Positions 50,690 through 60,512 are shown, counted from the first letter of the stretch. The stretch is 64,000 nt of DNA from AG25 sp035517615 (GCA_035517615.1 DATIYM010000002.1:1-64000), one strand, 5' to 3'. Translations and numbers: made by a program. The notes: generated by a model from the sequence alone, not told the origin.

Positions 50690-51802
50690 GTGGCGCGAGC
50701 GCGCGAGCGCGGTAGGCTCCCGATCGCGCCGCCGATCGAGCCGATGCTCGCAAAGCTGGCCGACCGAGTCCCGGAAGACGACTCGCTGCTGTTCGAGCCG
50801 AAGTGGGACGGATTTCGGGCGATCGCATTCCGCGGCGCGGATGACGTGTACATCCAGAGCCGCGATCTGCGGCCGCTGGACCGGTATTTCCCGGAATTGC
50901 ACGACGCGCTGCTCGAGCGGCTGCCCGCGAAGACGGTGGTCGACGGCGAAATCATCATCATCACACCCGAGGGGCTCGACTTCGACGCCCTACAGCTGCG
51001 GCTGCACCCCGCGGCCTCCAGGGTGGCGCGGCTCTCGAAGGAGACCCCGTCCGCGTTTGTCGCCTTCGATCTGCTGGCGGCGAACGGCAAGAGCCTGATG
51101 GATACGCCGCAGGAAGAGCGGCGCGCGACTCTGGAGCGGTTGCTCGCCAGGGTGCGGCCGCCAGTGTACGTCACGCCGATGACGCGCGATCCCGAGCTGG
51201 CGCGACGCTGGCTCAAGGAATTCGAGGGCGCGGGGCTCGATGGCATCGTCGCCAAGCCGGCGGACGGCCTCTACCAGCCGGGAAAACGCACGATGATCAA
51301 GATCAAGCACGCGCGCACCGCGGATTGTGTGGTGGCGGGATTTCGCTGGTACAAGGATGCAAAGGAGGCCATTGGATCGCTGCTGCTCGGCCTGTACGAC
51401 GACCGCGGCGTGCTGCAACACGTCGGTGTCACGTCGTCATTCACTCTGACCACACGCAAGGCGCTCGTGAAGGAGCTGGCGCCGCTCCGGAACAAGGCGC
51501 TCGAGCAGCATCCGTGGCGCGCCTGGGCGGCCGCGGACGGCGCCGCAGGCCGGATGCCGGGAGGGCACAGCCGCTGGAACGCGGGCAAGGATCTCTCATG
51601 GGAGCCGCTTCGCCTCGAACGCGTGTGCGAGGTGAAGTACGATCACCTGCAGGGGAGCCGGTTCCGCCACGCGGCGGCGTTTCTCCGCTGGCGGCCGGAC
51701 AAGAAACCCAAAGACTGCCGCTATGATCAGCTCGAGGTGACGCGGGCCTACAAGCTCGAGAACATCCTGTCAGCCAATCACCGGAGACTGAACGGCGGGT
51801 AG
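50690..51802 (+). CDS. ATP-dependent DNA ligase, LigC/LigD-ligase type
   Basis: Stand-alone ligase of 370 residues. Motif I EPKWDGFRA holds the adenylated Lys, with SRDLRPL (Ia), DGEIII (III), FVAFDLL (IIIa), GLDGIVAK (IV) and MIKIKHARTADCVV (V). The C-terminal OB domain has WEPLRLERVCEVKYDHLQGSRFRHAA. It works with the separate LigD-type polymerase encoded 700 bases downstream on the other strand; together they correspond to a split LigD without a nuclease domain. No Ku gene is in the window. Start is GTG. Confidence 0.9.
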   Translation: MARARERGRLPIAPPIEPMLAKLADRVPEDDSLLFEPKWDGFRAIAFRGADDVYIQSRDLRPLDRYFPELHDALLERLPAKTVVDGEIIIITPEGLDFDALQLRLHPAASRVARLSKETPSAFVAFDLLAANGKSLMDTPQEERRATLERLLARVRPPVYVTPMTRDPELARRWLKEFEGAGLDGIVAKPADGLYQPGKRTMIKIKHARTADCVVAGFRWYKDAKEAIGSLLLGLYDDRGVLQHVGVTSSFTLTTRKALVKELAPLRNKALEQHPWRAWAAADGAAGRMPGGHSRWNAGKDLSWEPLRLERVCEVKYDHLQGSRFRHAAAFLRWRPDKKPKDCRYDQLEVTRAYKLENILSANHRRLNGG

Positions 51803-52431
51803 AGATCCGTGGTGAGCAGGAATGCGTACGCTCCCACCCGCAGCGCCCATCGCATTACGCCCACGATGAAATCGAAATACGCGCGCGGATAACGCCCCGT
51901 GACGAGAATGGCGACCCACGCGAGGAACGCGCAGATCACGGCGGCCACCCCGAGGACGGTCAGCACGATGTAATGCGGGATGGCCAGCAACCATTTTACG
52001 AGCGGCATCCAGCGGTTCAAGTCGCGCTCGACATTGGGATACTCGAGATCGAGATGCACCGCCTGTTGCTCGTCGGTCGAGGGATACTCGTCGCGCAGCA
52101 GCGCGAGATACGCCCACACACGAGCGGAGAAGCGGATCAGGGCCAGGTTCCAGTCGAACCACCAGCGCGGGTACTTCTGCCGGAACAGGATCATGAGGGC
52201 GGTGGCGGCGGAGAGCACCCCAGCCGACGTGCACCCGAACCCACCACCATGACGGTGTGCCGCCGCGCCCCCGCCGGACCCTGGGCCTACGATGAGCCCG
52301 AGAACCACGAAGATCGGGATGACGGTGAAGATCCGAAATGCCGTCGTGAGGCGGTTGAGCTCGCGATCCGGGTACTCGACCTCGAGCGTGGCGGGAAACG
52401 AGGGAAGGGCCGTGGGGGCGGGGGAGGACAT
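51778..52431 (-). CDS. DUF4389 membrane protein
   Basis: Membrane protein of 217 residues. Helices include FRIFTVIPIFVVLGLIVG, ATALMILFRQKYP and WLLAIPHYIVLTVLGVAAVICAFLAWVAIL. The segment RYPRAYFDFIVGVMRWALRVGAYAFLLTTDLYPPF is the DUF4389 hallmark. A Gly/His-rich loop (GGGAAAHRHGGG) may bind metal. Start ATG 52431. The C-terminal end overlaps the convergent ligase gene by 25 bases. Function unknown. Confidence 0.85.
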   Translation of the reverse strand: MSSPAPTALPSFPATLEVEYPDRELNRLTTAFRIFTVIPIFVVLGLIVGPGSGGGAAAHRHGGGFGCTSAGVLSAATALMILFRQKYPRWWFDWNLALIRFSARVWAYLALLRDEYPSTDEQQAVHLDLEYPNVERDLNRWMPLVKWLLAIPHYIVLTVLGVAAVICAFLAWVAILVTGRYPRAYFDFIVGVMRWALRVGAYAFLLTTDLYPPFSLR

Positions 52432-52502
52432 GCATGGCTCCGTCGGACGGGATGGTCGGAGAAGAGACGTGCGCGCGCCCCGCGCGCAAGAGGCCGTTTC
52501 CT

Positions 52503-53825
52503 TTAGTAATAGTCCCGCGTGTCGTGAATCGACTCCTGACGGGGCCGCAGCTTTGCCGGCACGTGCTCGAGGTTGATGCGAATTCGGGTCCACGTGGACG
52601 AGCGCCCGCGCATCGAATCGACGAGGACATCGCGTTCCTCGAGGTGCGCGGCCGCGTCGGGATGCGCGGCTTTCCATTGCTCCAGGGCGGCCAACGCATC
52701 GGCTTTGCGCTTGGCGCGCGCCACCTCGATGAGCGGCCGGGTGGGGGTGCGGCGAGCGGGCGTAACCCGCGCGGCTGCGCGGCGCTTCGAGGGGCGCACG
52801 CGCGGCGGTTCTCCCTGCTGCTTTCGATAGTGCGGCGGCCAGGGCGCGTCGCCCAATCCTTCCCGTTCCTGGCGCGCGGAGAGCTCGAGCAGGCGCTCGA
52901 GCGAGCCGGGATATGCGTCGATCGCCTCATGGCGATCGCCGATCTCCGCGAAGCGCGGCGGCATGGTGGCGAGCGTGAAATCCGAAGGGGTAACCGCGTC
53001 GATCTCCTCCCAGCCGAGCGGCGCCGACACGCGCGCTTCGGGAGTGGGCCGCACCGAATAGGCGGACGCCACCGTACGATCCTTCGCGTTCTGGTTGTAG
53101 TCCACGAACACGCCGTGGCGCTCTTCCTTCCACCATTTGCTCGTGGCGAGGGCCGGTGCGCGCCGCTCGATTTCGCGCGCCAGGGCCAGGGCCGCCCGGC
53201 GGACCTGATCGAAGCCCCAGCGCGGCGCTATCCGAACAACGACGTGCATGCCGCGCGATCCGGAAGTCTTGGGCCATCCCCTGAGCCCGAACTCCTCGAG
53301 CGTCCCGTGGACGACATGCGCGACCTGACGAACCTGGTCCCACGTAACTCCGGGCACAGGGTCGAGATCGACGCGCAGCTCGTCGGGATGATCGAGATCA
53401 TCGGCGCGCACGGGGTGCGGGTGCAGCTCGAGGCAGCCGAGGTTCGCGAGCCACGCCAGAGCCGCGGCATCACGAGGAACGACCTCGTCGGCCGTGCGTC
53501 CGGAAGGGAATCGCAGCGACACGACCTCGATCCATTCCGGGCGTGACTCGGGCGCGCGCTTCTGATAAAAAAACTCGCCCGCAATGCCGTTGGGATAGCG
53601 CACCAGCATGTTGGGCCGTCCGCCCGCTCCGCGCAGCGCGCCGGGCGCCACGGCGAGATAGTAACGAACCAGGTCGAGCTTGGTGTACTTGGGGCCGGGG
53701 AACAGAATTTTTGCCGGGTTCGAGACGGTGACCTCGCGTCCGGCAACGAGGACGAGCTCGTGATCGCCGCGTTTCGGGGCGGAGCTCGGTTTCGCTGGCG
53801 TTGCTTTGCGCCGGTTTGACAACAT
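52503..53825 (-). CDS. LigD-type NHEJ polymerase/primase
   Basis: Stand-alone AEP-superfamily polymerase of 440 residues. Entry motif SNPAKILFPGPKYTKLDLVRYY, catalytic DLDP (two metal Asp), SGSRGMHVVV and the DRTVASAYSVRPTPEARVSAPL region of LigD-Pol. A C-terminal basic extension (about 320-440, RPSKRRAAARVTP) has no match that I know. It fills gaps during non-homologous end joining. Start ATG 53825. The nuclease and ligase parts of a complete LigD are absent; the ligase is encoded separately at 50690. Confidence 0.9.
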   Translation of the reverse strand: MLSNRRKATPAKPSSAPKRGDHELVLVAGREVTVSNPAKILFPGPKYTKLDLVRYYLAVAPGALRGAGGRPNMLVRYPNGIAGEFFYQKRAPESRPEWIEVVSLRFPSGRTADEVVPRDAAALAWLANLGCLELHPHPVRADDLDHPDELRVDLDPVPGVTWDQVRQVAHVVHGTLEEFGLRGWPKTSGSRGMHVVVRIAPRWGFDQVRRAALALAREIERRAPALATSKWWKEERHGVFVDYNQNAKDRTVASAYSVRPTPEARVSAPLGWEEIDAVTPSDFTLATMPPRFAEIGDRHEAIDAYPGSLERLLELSARQEREGLGDAPWPPHYRKQQGEPPRVRPSKRRAAARVTPARRTPTRPLIEVARAKRKADALAALEQWKAAHPDAAAHLEERDVLVDSMRGRSSTWTRIRINLEHVPAKLRPRQESIHDTRDYY

Positions 53826-53843
53826 CCGCCTCGGGGTCAGAAT

Positions 53844-54989
53844 ATGCGGGTGCGCCCGCTGCTCCTGATAGTAACCGCACTCGCCGCCTGTAGCTCGGAG
53901 CCCGTGACGAGCGACACGACCGCGCAACCCGCCGACCGTGCCCGCGCCTATATCGCCGCGCAGGTGGCACGGTCACGCACGCCCGGAATCCAGTACCTCG
54001 TGCTCGATTCCGCGCGCGTACGGTTCGCATACGACGGCGGCTGGGCGGATCTCGCACAGCGCGCTCCCATGGACAGCACGACGACGATGATGGCGTATTC
54101 CATGAGCAAGACGATCACGGCGGCGGCCGTACTGACGCTGGTCCAAGAGGGGCGGGTCGCCCTGGACAGTCCGATCGCGGCCTACCTCGATTCGCTGCCG
54201 TACGACCGCGCCATCACGGTACGCCAGCTGCTGGCGCACACGTCCGGGCTTCCGAATCCGATCCCATTGCGCTGGGTACACCCGGCGGCGCGCCATCCGG
54301 ATTACCTCGAGGGTCCTGCGCTCGAGGCGATCATCCGAGCGCACCCGCGGCTGTCGTCCCCACCCGGCACCAGGTACGCGTATTCGAACATCGGCTACTG
54401 GTTGCTCGGGGGCATCGTGGAGCGGGCCAGTGGACAGCCGTTCTCGACCTACGTCCGCAGGCGCATGTTCGAACCGCTCGGCATCGCCCCTGCCGAGCTG
54501 GGATACACCATTCCCGATGGCGCCCCGCACGCCACCGGATATCTCGCCAAGTACTCGCTCACGAATCTGTTGAAAGGCTGGCTGATCGATCGCGAGCTGA
54601 TCGGAGACTATACGGGGTCCTGGCTTGCGATCCGGAGTCACTACGTGAACGGCGCTGCGTTCGGGGGGCTCGTCGGCACCGCGCGCGGCTTCGGCATGTT
54701 CCTGCAGGATCAGCTCGCGCCACATTCGCGCGTCATGAACGATGCCACCCGTGCGTTGTTTTTCACACAACAACACACGACCGCGGGGAAGCCCATCGCG
54801 ATGACGCTCGGGTGGCACATCGGCCAGGCCAACGGGAGCCCGTTCTATTATAAGGAAGGCGGAGGCGGCGGCTTCCACAACATGATGCGACTGTATCCGG
54901 AGGAGCACATCGCAACGATCGTGATGACGAATGCGACCGGGTTCGACGTCCGGCGGTTCCTCGACCGCGTGGATCCGCTGTTCCGCTAG
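53844..54989 (+). CDS. serine hydrolase lipoprotein, beta-lactamase/DD-peptidase fold
   Basis: Lipoprotein of 381 residues with lipobox LAAC at about 14-17. Catalytic SMSK (S-x-x-K), YSN (Y-x-N) and a late EGGGGGF in place of the K/H-T-G motif. It is a class C beta-lactamase-like esterase or peptidase, shorter than the enzyme at 5105 because it lacks the C-terminal domain. It diverges from the LigD-type gene with only 18 bases between the starts. Substrate unknown. Confidence 0.88.
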   Translation: MRVRPLLLIVTALAACSSEPVTSDTTAQPADRARAYIAAQVARSRTPGIQYLVLDSARVRFAYDGGWADLAQRAPMDSTTTMMAYSMSKTITAAAVLTLVQEGRVALDSPIAAYLDSLPYDRAITVRQLLAHTSGLPNPIPLRWVHPAARHPDYLEGPALEAIIRAHPRLSSPPGTRYAYSNIGYWLLGGIVERASGQPFSTYVRRRMFEPLGIAPAELGYTIPDGAPHATGYLAKYSLTNLLKGWLIDRELIGDYTGSWLAIRSHYVNGAAFGGLVGTARGFGMFLQDQLAPHSRVMNDATRALFFTQQHTTAGKPIAMTLGWHIGQANGSPFYYKEGGGGGFHNMMRLYPEEHIATIVMTNATGFDVRRFLDRVDPLFR

Positions 54990-55072
54990 GTCACGTTACA
55001 AAGTGAGGCCTCCGCGAACGCTCCCGGCCATCCGGCTGTCGATGCGCTGGGATCAGGCATTCTGGTCGTGAC

Positions 55073-55597
55073 GTGGTGATCGAGCTGCCCGGGTCCGCCG
55101 TGCGCGACTGGAAAGCGAGCGACGCCCCGTCGCTCGCTCGTCATGCCAACGATCGCCGGATCTGGCGAAACCTGCGGGATCGATTTCCGCACCCCTACAC
55201 GCCGGCCGACGCCGCAGCGTTCATCCGCATGGCCGCTGCCATGACCCCCCGAACGTTCTTTGCGATCACGGTGGGCGATCAGGCCGTCGGAGGCATCGGC
55301 TATACGCTGCACGAGGACGTCGAGCGCGTCGCCGCCGAGATCGGCTACTGGTTGGGCGTGGCATTCTGGGGTAAGGGGATGATGACGCAGGCGCTCGGCG
55401 CCGTGACCGATTACGCATTCGGGCGCCATCCCGAATTGCGCCGGATCTACGCCGTTCCGTACGCGTGGAGCAACGCGTCCATCCGGGTGCTCGAGAAGGC
55501 CGGCTACCGGCTCGAAGGACGCATGCGGGAGAGTGCGATCAAGGACGGTGAGGTCACGGATCAGCTGTTGTACGCGACGCTGCGCTCGGAACGATGA
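55073..55597 (+). CDS. GNAT acetyltransferase, RimJ/RimL type
   Basis: Protein of 174 residues. The fold is marked by LRDW-like N-terminus (VRDWKASDAPSLARHAND), the loop YWLGVAFWGKGMMTQALG that binds acetyl-CoA, and YAVPYAWSNASIRVLEKAGYRLEGRMR, the RimJ/L-type end. It acetylates a protein N-terminus or small molecule. Start GTG. The next gene starts within its stop (ATGA). Confidence 0.88.
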   Translation: MVIELPGSAVRDWKASDAPSLARHANDRRIWRNLRDRFPHPYTPADAAAFIRMAAAMTPRTFFAITVGDQAVGGIGYTLHEDVERVAAEIGYWLGVAFWGKGMMTQALGAVTDYAFGRHPELRRIYAVPYAWSNASIRVLEKAGYRLEGRMRESAIKDGEVTDQLLYATLRSER

Positions 55598-56337
55598 AAA
55601 TCGCGACCTGGAACGTGAACGGAATCCGCGCCCGCGCGGCACAGGTGTGCGAGTGGGTGATGCGCGATCGCCCAGACATCATCTGTCTCCAGGAGCTCAA
55701 GGCGCAGGCGTCGCAGATTCCCGCGCAGTGCCAGTTTCCCGACTATCACGTGTTCTGGCATGCGTTGAAGGGCTACTCGGGCGTCTCGCTGCACATCCAC
55801 AAGTCGCTGTTCGCCGTCGATCCGGTGTTCAGCCATCCACCGTTCGATCACGAGTCGCGGATCGTGCAGGCCGAGTATGGCAATCTGGTTTTTGCGTCGG
55901 TCTACGTGCCGAACGGCGGGAAAGATTACGCGGCCAAAGTCACGTTCATGCGGCGTCTCGGTACCTGGGCGGCCGCCCTCCACGCGGAGCAACGCGAGCT
56001 CGTGTTGTGCGGCGACATCAACGTCGCGCGGACCGAGATGGACGTGCATCCCAAGGAGCGAAAGCCCAACGCCGTCGGCCAGCGACCCGAGGAGCGGGCG
56101 CTGTTCGAGGAGCTGCTGGGCACGCATCTCGTTGACCTGGGACGCCGCTTCGATCCCGACAATCCCAACCTGTTCACCTGGTGGGCGCCGTGGCGGAACC
56201 TGCGGGCCAGGAACATCGGGTGGCGGCTCGACTACGTGCTGGCGTCACCGAGTATCGCGGAGCGCGCCACGAGCTGTGTTGTCGAGGCGGACGTGGGCAC
56301 GAGCGACCATGCGCCGGTGGTGATGAGCTGGGATTAG
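55594..56337 (+). CDS. xth: exodeoxyribonuclease III
   Basis: AP endonuclease/3'-exonuclease of 247 residues in base excision repair. Family segments: KIATWNVNGIRAR, CLQELKAQ (metal Glu), YVPNGG, GDINVAR (catalytic Asp and Asn), and the C-terminal RLDYVLASPS and SDHAPVVM with the catalytic His. Cytosolic. Coupled to the GNAT gene. Confidence 0.95.
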   Translation: MKIATWNVNGIRARAAQVCEWVMRDRPDIICLQELKAQASQIPAQCQFPDYHVFWHALKGYSGVSLHIHKSLFAVDPVFSHPPFDHESRIVQAEYGNLVFASVYVPNGGKDYAAKVTFMRRLGTWAAALHAEQRELVLCGDINVARTEMDVHPKERKPNAVGQRPEERALFEELLGTHLVDLGRRFDPDNPNLFTWWAPWRNLRARNIGWRLDYVLASPSIAERATSCVVEADVGTSDHAPVVMSWD

Positions 56338-56345
56338 TTCAACCC

Positions 56346-56795
56346 TCAGGGCCGCGCCACCTTCTTCTGCGGATCGTCCGCCGGATTGACGTAGGTCAGT
56401 GCGAACGGCCCCATCCCATGGACCTGCACCACCGTGTGTCCCTGCGCACGGGCGAAGTGATTCTGCTTGGCCGGCGCCGTAATGAACCCGCCCTGCGCCA
56501 GTGTCACGGGTTTCGTGAAATCGGCCTTGTCGCCCATCCCGACGAGGAACGTGCCCTCAATCACGGTGATGTTCTCGTCGGTGGGATGCCAGTGTGCCGC
56601 AATCGTGTAGCCGTCCGGCATGTCGAGCCGCACCGTGTATTCACCGGTTTGAAACGGATCACCCGCGAGGACCGCGAGCTTTGCGCCGGCCGGGAACACC
56701 GCGGGAGCGGGCCCCCAATTGATCGCCGGCGCCTGACCGACGCCCGATGACGCGGCGCACACGGAGAAGAAGGCGAGGGCAAGAATCGCGCGCAT
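56346..56795 (-). CDS. exported cupin-domain protein
   Basis: Protein of 149 residues with a signal peptide (MRAILALAFFSVCAASSGVGQ) and one cupin barrel. Metal-binding residues of motif 1 are seen in HWHPTDENITVIEGTF, and motif 2 in PAKQNHFARAQGHTVVQVHG. Such proteins may act as small dioxygenases or as binding proteins. Stands alone, converging on exonuclease III with 8 bases between the genes. Function unknown. Confidence 0.85.
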   Translation of the reverse strand: MRAILALAFFSVCAASSGVGQAPAINWGPAPAVFPAGAKLAVLAGDPFQTGEYTVRLDMPDGYTIAAHWHPTDENITVIEGTFLVGMGDKADFTKPVTLAQGGFITAPAKQNHFARAQGHTVVQVHGMGPFALTYVNPADDPQKKVARP

Positions 56796-56936
56796 TCAGA
56801 ACCTCACTGAAGAAGTTGACGTGAGCCAGCGAACGAACCGCCTCGACAATACCGTGTGTTCGGGCGCGCGGCTTCGCCTGAACGGGCCAGACAGGTTCGC
56901 CGCGGCGCATGGCCCGATCGGGCCATGACGGATTGG

Positions 56937-58634
56937 TTAGATCAGGCCTTCGCGGGTCGCATATGCGGCTGCCGCGGCACGCGATGAGAGGCCAAGCCGG
57001 GTCAGGAGATTGGCCACGTGCCGTTTGACGGTATGATCGGAAAGCTTGAGGCGAGCGGCGATTTCCGGGTTACTCATCCCCTGCGCCACGAGGCGGAGGA
57101 TCTCCAGCTGCCGCGCGGTGAGTGACAACGTCTCCGGATTCTCCGGTTTGCCGGCGATCTGGCGCCGCAGATCGCCCGCACGGACCGCGTCGCGGGCGGC
57201 GCCCAACTCTTCCAGTGCCTCCGCGGCGGCGCGCGCCTCCCGCTCCGCGGCTTCACGCCGTGCGAGCGTGAACAGCGTGGCGGCGAGCTCGAGTCGCGCG
57301 CGCGCGGCTTCGAACGGCGCGCCGCTCTCTTCATAACGGCTCACGGCCTCGTCGAATTCCGTGGCCGCGCGGGCGTGACTGCCACGCAGTCGCGACAACA
57401 CTCCGCGAGCCGCCGCCGCGGCCGCGATGAGCGGAACCGTGCCGAGGCGCTCCGCCACGCGATCAAGCTCCGACACCGCGCGCGCCGTGCGCGCGGCATC
57501 CCCGCGCGCGGCGTACGCCCGCACGGCCAGCTCGAGCGCGCCGGCGCGCACGGTTTGCTCGCCGTCGGCGATTTTGGCGAGAAATTGCTCGATCAGCGTC
57601 ACACTCTCGGCGGCATCGCCGCGCTCGAGGGCCAGGGCGGCCTGGCCCTGGCGCGCGAGCGGCTGCGCGCCCGAGCGCGCGAACAGCTGAGCCGCTTCTT
57701 CGAGCCGCCCCTGTTTCAAGCGCAAATCGCCGAGCCGCGCGAGCGCCTGCGTGACGGTGGCCGGCCGTGCGGCTTCGAGCTCGCGCGTGGCGGCCGCGAG
57801 CTCGGCCTCCGCTTCGCCCCAGGCGCCGCGCCAGACGAGTATTCCGGCATACTGGGCACGGCAGATCGCCGAGAGCGGGCTCACGCGCCAGCGGCGCGCG
57901 AATTCCTGCACCCGGGCACACCACTGCGCGGCGCGATCGTAGTCGCGCACGCGCTCGCAGGCGAAAATCTGCCAGCAGCACACCACGCTGACAGAGTGCA
58001 GCTCCTTCAATTCTCCGGCGGTCGCCGCCGTGCTCGCCTCATCGAGCCGGCGCATGCCGTCCGCCACGCTGCCGGCGGACACGAGCGCCAAGCCCTCGAG
58101 CGCGAGCGCCGTGAACTCGAGACTCAGGTCACCGTTCGAACGGCCCAGGTCAGCCGCGCGAGCCGCCCGCTCGCGCGCCGTTGCCGGGTCGTGACCGCGG
58201 AACAGCGCGACTTCGCCTTCGCGGAGCAGCAGGAATCCGTATTCGGGCATCGACTCGTGCCCCGCGAGAATACGGCGCGCCCGCTCGAGCCACCCCGAGG
58301 CGACGGCGGTGTCGCCCCGGAACGCGAGATAGTCCCACACGAGCCAGAGCGCGACGCGCGCGGCGCCGCGCGCATCGCCGGCCTCGCGGTACAACGTATA
58401 GGCACGCTGGCGGGCCTCGAGCGTGAGGGTGGCGTCGTCCAGCCACCACGCGGCGAGCCCGACCTGCTCGTGAGCTTCCGCGGTTTCACCCGCCATGAGG
58501 CTGGCGCCGAACGCCGCGCGCGCGTCCTCCCACGCTCCGCGGCGCAAGGCGTCTTTCCCGAGGCCCAGCGCGGCTGCGGCGTCAGCGGTCACGGATCGGC
58601 TCGGCGAGGCGCGGCTCATGGATCCTTGTATCAT
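56937..58634 (-). CDS. LuxR-type transcriptional regulator with TPR-like region
   Basis: Protein of 565 residues (560 if ATG 58619 is used, which has AAGG five bases upstream). A long all-helical, Ala-rich region of about 20-490 looks like TPR repeats. The C-terminal HTH (about 500-560) has LTARQLEILRLVAQGMSNPEIAARLKLSDHTVKRHVANLL. No ATPase domain is seen, so it differs from MalT-type LAL regulators. Its ATG overlaps the modC stop (TGATG), so it is co-translated with the molybdate transporter and may regulate it or a Mo-dependent process. Confidence 0.88.
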   Translation of the reverse strand: MIQGSMSRASPSRSVTADAAAALGLGKDALRRGAWEDARAAFGASLMAGETAEAHEQVGLAAWWLDDATLTLEARQRAYTLYREAGDARGAARVALWLVWDYLAFRGDTAVASGWLERARRILAGHESMPEYGFLLLREGEVALFRGHDPATARERAARAADLGRSNGDLSLEFTALALEGLALVSAGSVADGMRRLDEASTAATAGELKELHSVSVVCCWQIFACERVRDYDRAAQWCARVQEFARRWRVSPLSAICRAQYAGILVWRGAWGEAEAELAAATRELEAARPATVTQALARLGDLRLKQGRLEEAAQLFARSGAQPLARQGQAALALERGDAAESVTLIEQFLAKIADGEQTVRAGALELAVRAYAARGDAARTARAVSELDRVAERLGTVPLIAAAAAARGVLSRLRGSHARAATEFDEAVSRYEESGAPFEAARARLELAATLFTLARREAAEREARAAAEALEELGAARDAVRAGDLRRQIAGKPENPETLSLTARQLEILRLVAQGMSNPEIAARLKLSDHTVKRHVANLLTRLGLSSRAAAAAYATREGLI

Positions 58635-59710
58635 CAGCGAAATACATCGATCCCGGTAGCCTTGAACGTGGCGTATACGGGAGTCCCCGCCTTGAGCGCC
58701 AGCTGCTCTACCGCCCGATCGGTAACTTCCGCAACGAGTGGGGGATGAGTGGCCAGCACGACGCGAACCCGCTCGCCGTGGGGCGGCTCGGGAGCAAGCT
58801 CCACGACGGTGCCAGCGAAATAGTTGCGGGCGCTTCCCTCGGGCAGCACGCTCTCGCGATACAACGTGATCTCCGTTGGTCGCACGACGAGGAAGACATC
58901 GTCGTCGCCGCCCGGGTCGATGGCGAAGAGATCTCCCAGAGGCGTGCGCACCCGGACCGTTCCCCGCTCGCGCCCCACGATCGTGCCACGAAACAGGTTG
59001 ATCCCGAGAAATGCGGCGACGTAGCTCGACCGGGGCCGGCGCAGCAGCTCGTCACGGGTCCCGATCTGCGTAATGCGGCCGTGCTCGATCGCCGCAATCC
59101 GGGTTCCGAGCACCATGGCCTCGAGTGGTTGATGGGTGACGTAGATCGAGATGCATGGCAGGTCCGCGAGCAGCCGCCGCAGCTCGCCTCGCAGCGCCTG
59201 CTGTGTGGCGAGATCCAGTGCCGCGAGCGGCTCGTCGAGCAGCAGGATCTCGGGGTCGAGCACCAGGGCTCGTGCGAGCGCGACGCGTTGCGCCTGGCCG
59301 CCTGAGATCTCTCGCGCATGACGCCCCGCGAGGTCGGCGATGCCGAACCGACCGAGCAGGTCTCGTACCTTCGGTCCAATCCTGGCGTTGGCCTGGCCGC
59401 TCGCCCGCAGGCCAAAGGCCACATTCTCGAACACGGTGAGATGGGGAAACAGCGCGTAGTCCTGCGGCACATAGCCGATCGGCCGCTGCCAGGCAGGAAG
59501 ATCCGTGCGCGTCTGATCGTCGAACAACACCACCTCGCCGGCGGCGATGCATCCCTGATCCGGCTGGACCAGACCGGCGAGGATGCGCAGCAGGGTCGAT
59601 TTCCCTGCCCCGCTCTCGCCCACGACCATCAGCGTCTCGCCCGGGACCGCGTTGAGGGCGACCTCGAGCGAGAACGCCCCGAAGCGCTTAACGGCCTGGA
59701 CGCTGAGCAC
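58634..59710 (-). CDS. modC: molybdate ABC transporter ATP-binding protein
   Basis: ATPase of 358 residues that powers molybdate import. Walker A GESGAGKST, signature ISGGQAQRVALARAL, Walker B ILLLDEPLAALD, switch His in YVTHQ. The C-terminal extension has two TOBE/Mop-like stretches (NLFRGTIVGRE and NYFAGTVVELAPEPP), as in ModC. Start GTG at 59710, inside the modB 3' end (23-base overlap). Followed by the LuxR-type gene with a shared TGATG. Confidence 0.92.
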   Translation of the reverse strand: MLSVQAVKRFGAFSLEVALNAVPGETLMVVGESGAGKSTLLRILAGLVQPDQGCIAAGEVVLFDDQTRTDLPAWQRPIGYVPQDYALFPHLTVFENVAFGLRASGQANARIGPKVRDLLGRFGIADLAGRHAREISGGQAQRVALARALVLDPEILLLDEPLAALDLATQQALRGELRRLLADLPCISIYVTHQPLEAMVLGTRIAAIEHGRITQIGTRDELLRRPRSSYVAAFLGINLFRGTIVGRERGTVRVRTPLGDLFAIDPGGDDDVFLVVRPTEITLYRESVLPEGSARNYFAGTVVELAPEPPHGERVRVVLATHPPLVAEVTDRAVEQLALKAGTPVYATFKATGIDVFR

Positions 59711-60512
59711 GACGGCTTCCGCCGATTCCCGCCGCCCATGGCGCGTAGCGCAGGCACACCAGCACGCCGAACGACAGCACGAGGAGCACGATCGACAGGG
59801 CGACCGCCGAGTCGATGTCGGTCTCGAGTGCGTCGTACACGGCGAGGGGCATGGTCTCGGTACGCCCGGCGAGGCTGCCGGCGAACGTGATCGTGGCGCC
59901 GAACTCGCCCAGCGCGCGCGCCCACGACATCGCGGCGCCGGCGAGAATGGACGGGAGCGCGAGCGGCAACATCACCCGAAAGAACCGGTAGGCGGGTCCC
60001 GCGCGCAGCGTGGCCGCGACCTCGAGATAGCGCGGTTCGACCGATGCGAGCCCAGCCAGTCCCGCGGAAATGAAAAACGGCGTTGCCACAAACGACTGCG
60101 CAACGATCACGGCCAGCGTCGTGAATGGCAGCGTGATGCCGACCGCGTGCAGCGCGCCGCCGGCCAATCCCGTACGCCCAAACGCGAGCAGCAACCCGAC
60201 GCCGGCCACGGTCGGCGGGAGCACGATGGGCAGCTCGACGATCGCTTGCACCAGCCGCTTGCCGGGGAAGTCGCGCGTGGCCAAGAGATAGGCCACGGGC
60301 AAACCGAGAAGGACGACCGCGAGCGTCGCCGCTGCGCTCGTGACCAGGCTCAACCGCAATGCCGCGAGCGCGCCGGGCTGACCGAGCCGGTGCCATACCG
60401 CTGCCGGTGAGAGTCGAACGACGAGCGCCATGAGCGGCAACGTGAGGAGGCAGAGCAGCCCCGCAACGGCGACACTCATGAGAATGCGCAGGCCGACGGC
60501 GCGCAACGTCAT
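59688..60512 (-). CDS. modB: molybdate ABC transporter permease
   Basis: Inner-membrane permease of 274 residues with about six helices. The EAA-type loop is AATLRAGPAYRFFRVMLPLALPSILAG, and the N-terminal half has WHRLGQPGALAALRLSLVTSAAATLAVVLLGLPVAYLLA, typical of ModB/CysT permeases. It sits between modA (ATGA overlap) and modC (23-base overlap). Confidence 0.92.
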   Translation of the reverse strand: MTLRAVGLRILMSVAVAGLLCLLTLPLMALVVRLSPAAVWHRLGQPGALAALRLSLVTSAAATLAVVLLGLPVAYLLATRDFPGKRLVQAIVELPIVLPPTVAGVGLLLAFGRTGLAGGALHAVGITLPFTTLAVIVAQSFVATPFFISAGLAGLASVEPRYLEVAATLRAGPAYRFFRVMLPLALPSILAGAAMSWARALGEFGATITFAGSLAGRTETMPLAVYDALETDIDSAVALSIVLLVLSFGVLVCLRYAPWAAGIGGSRRAQRPGR

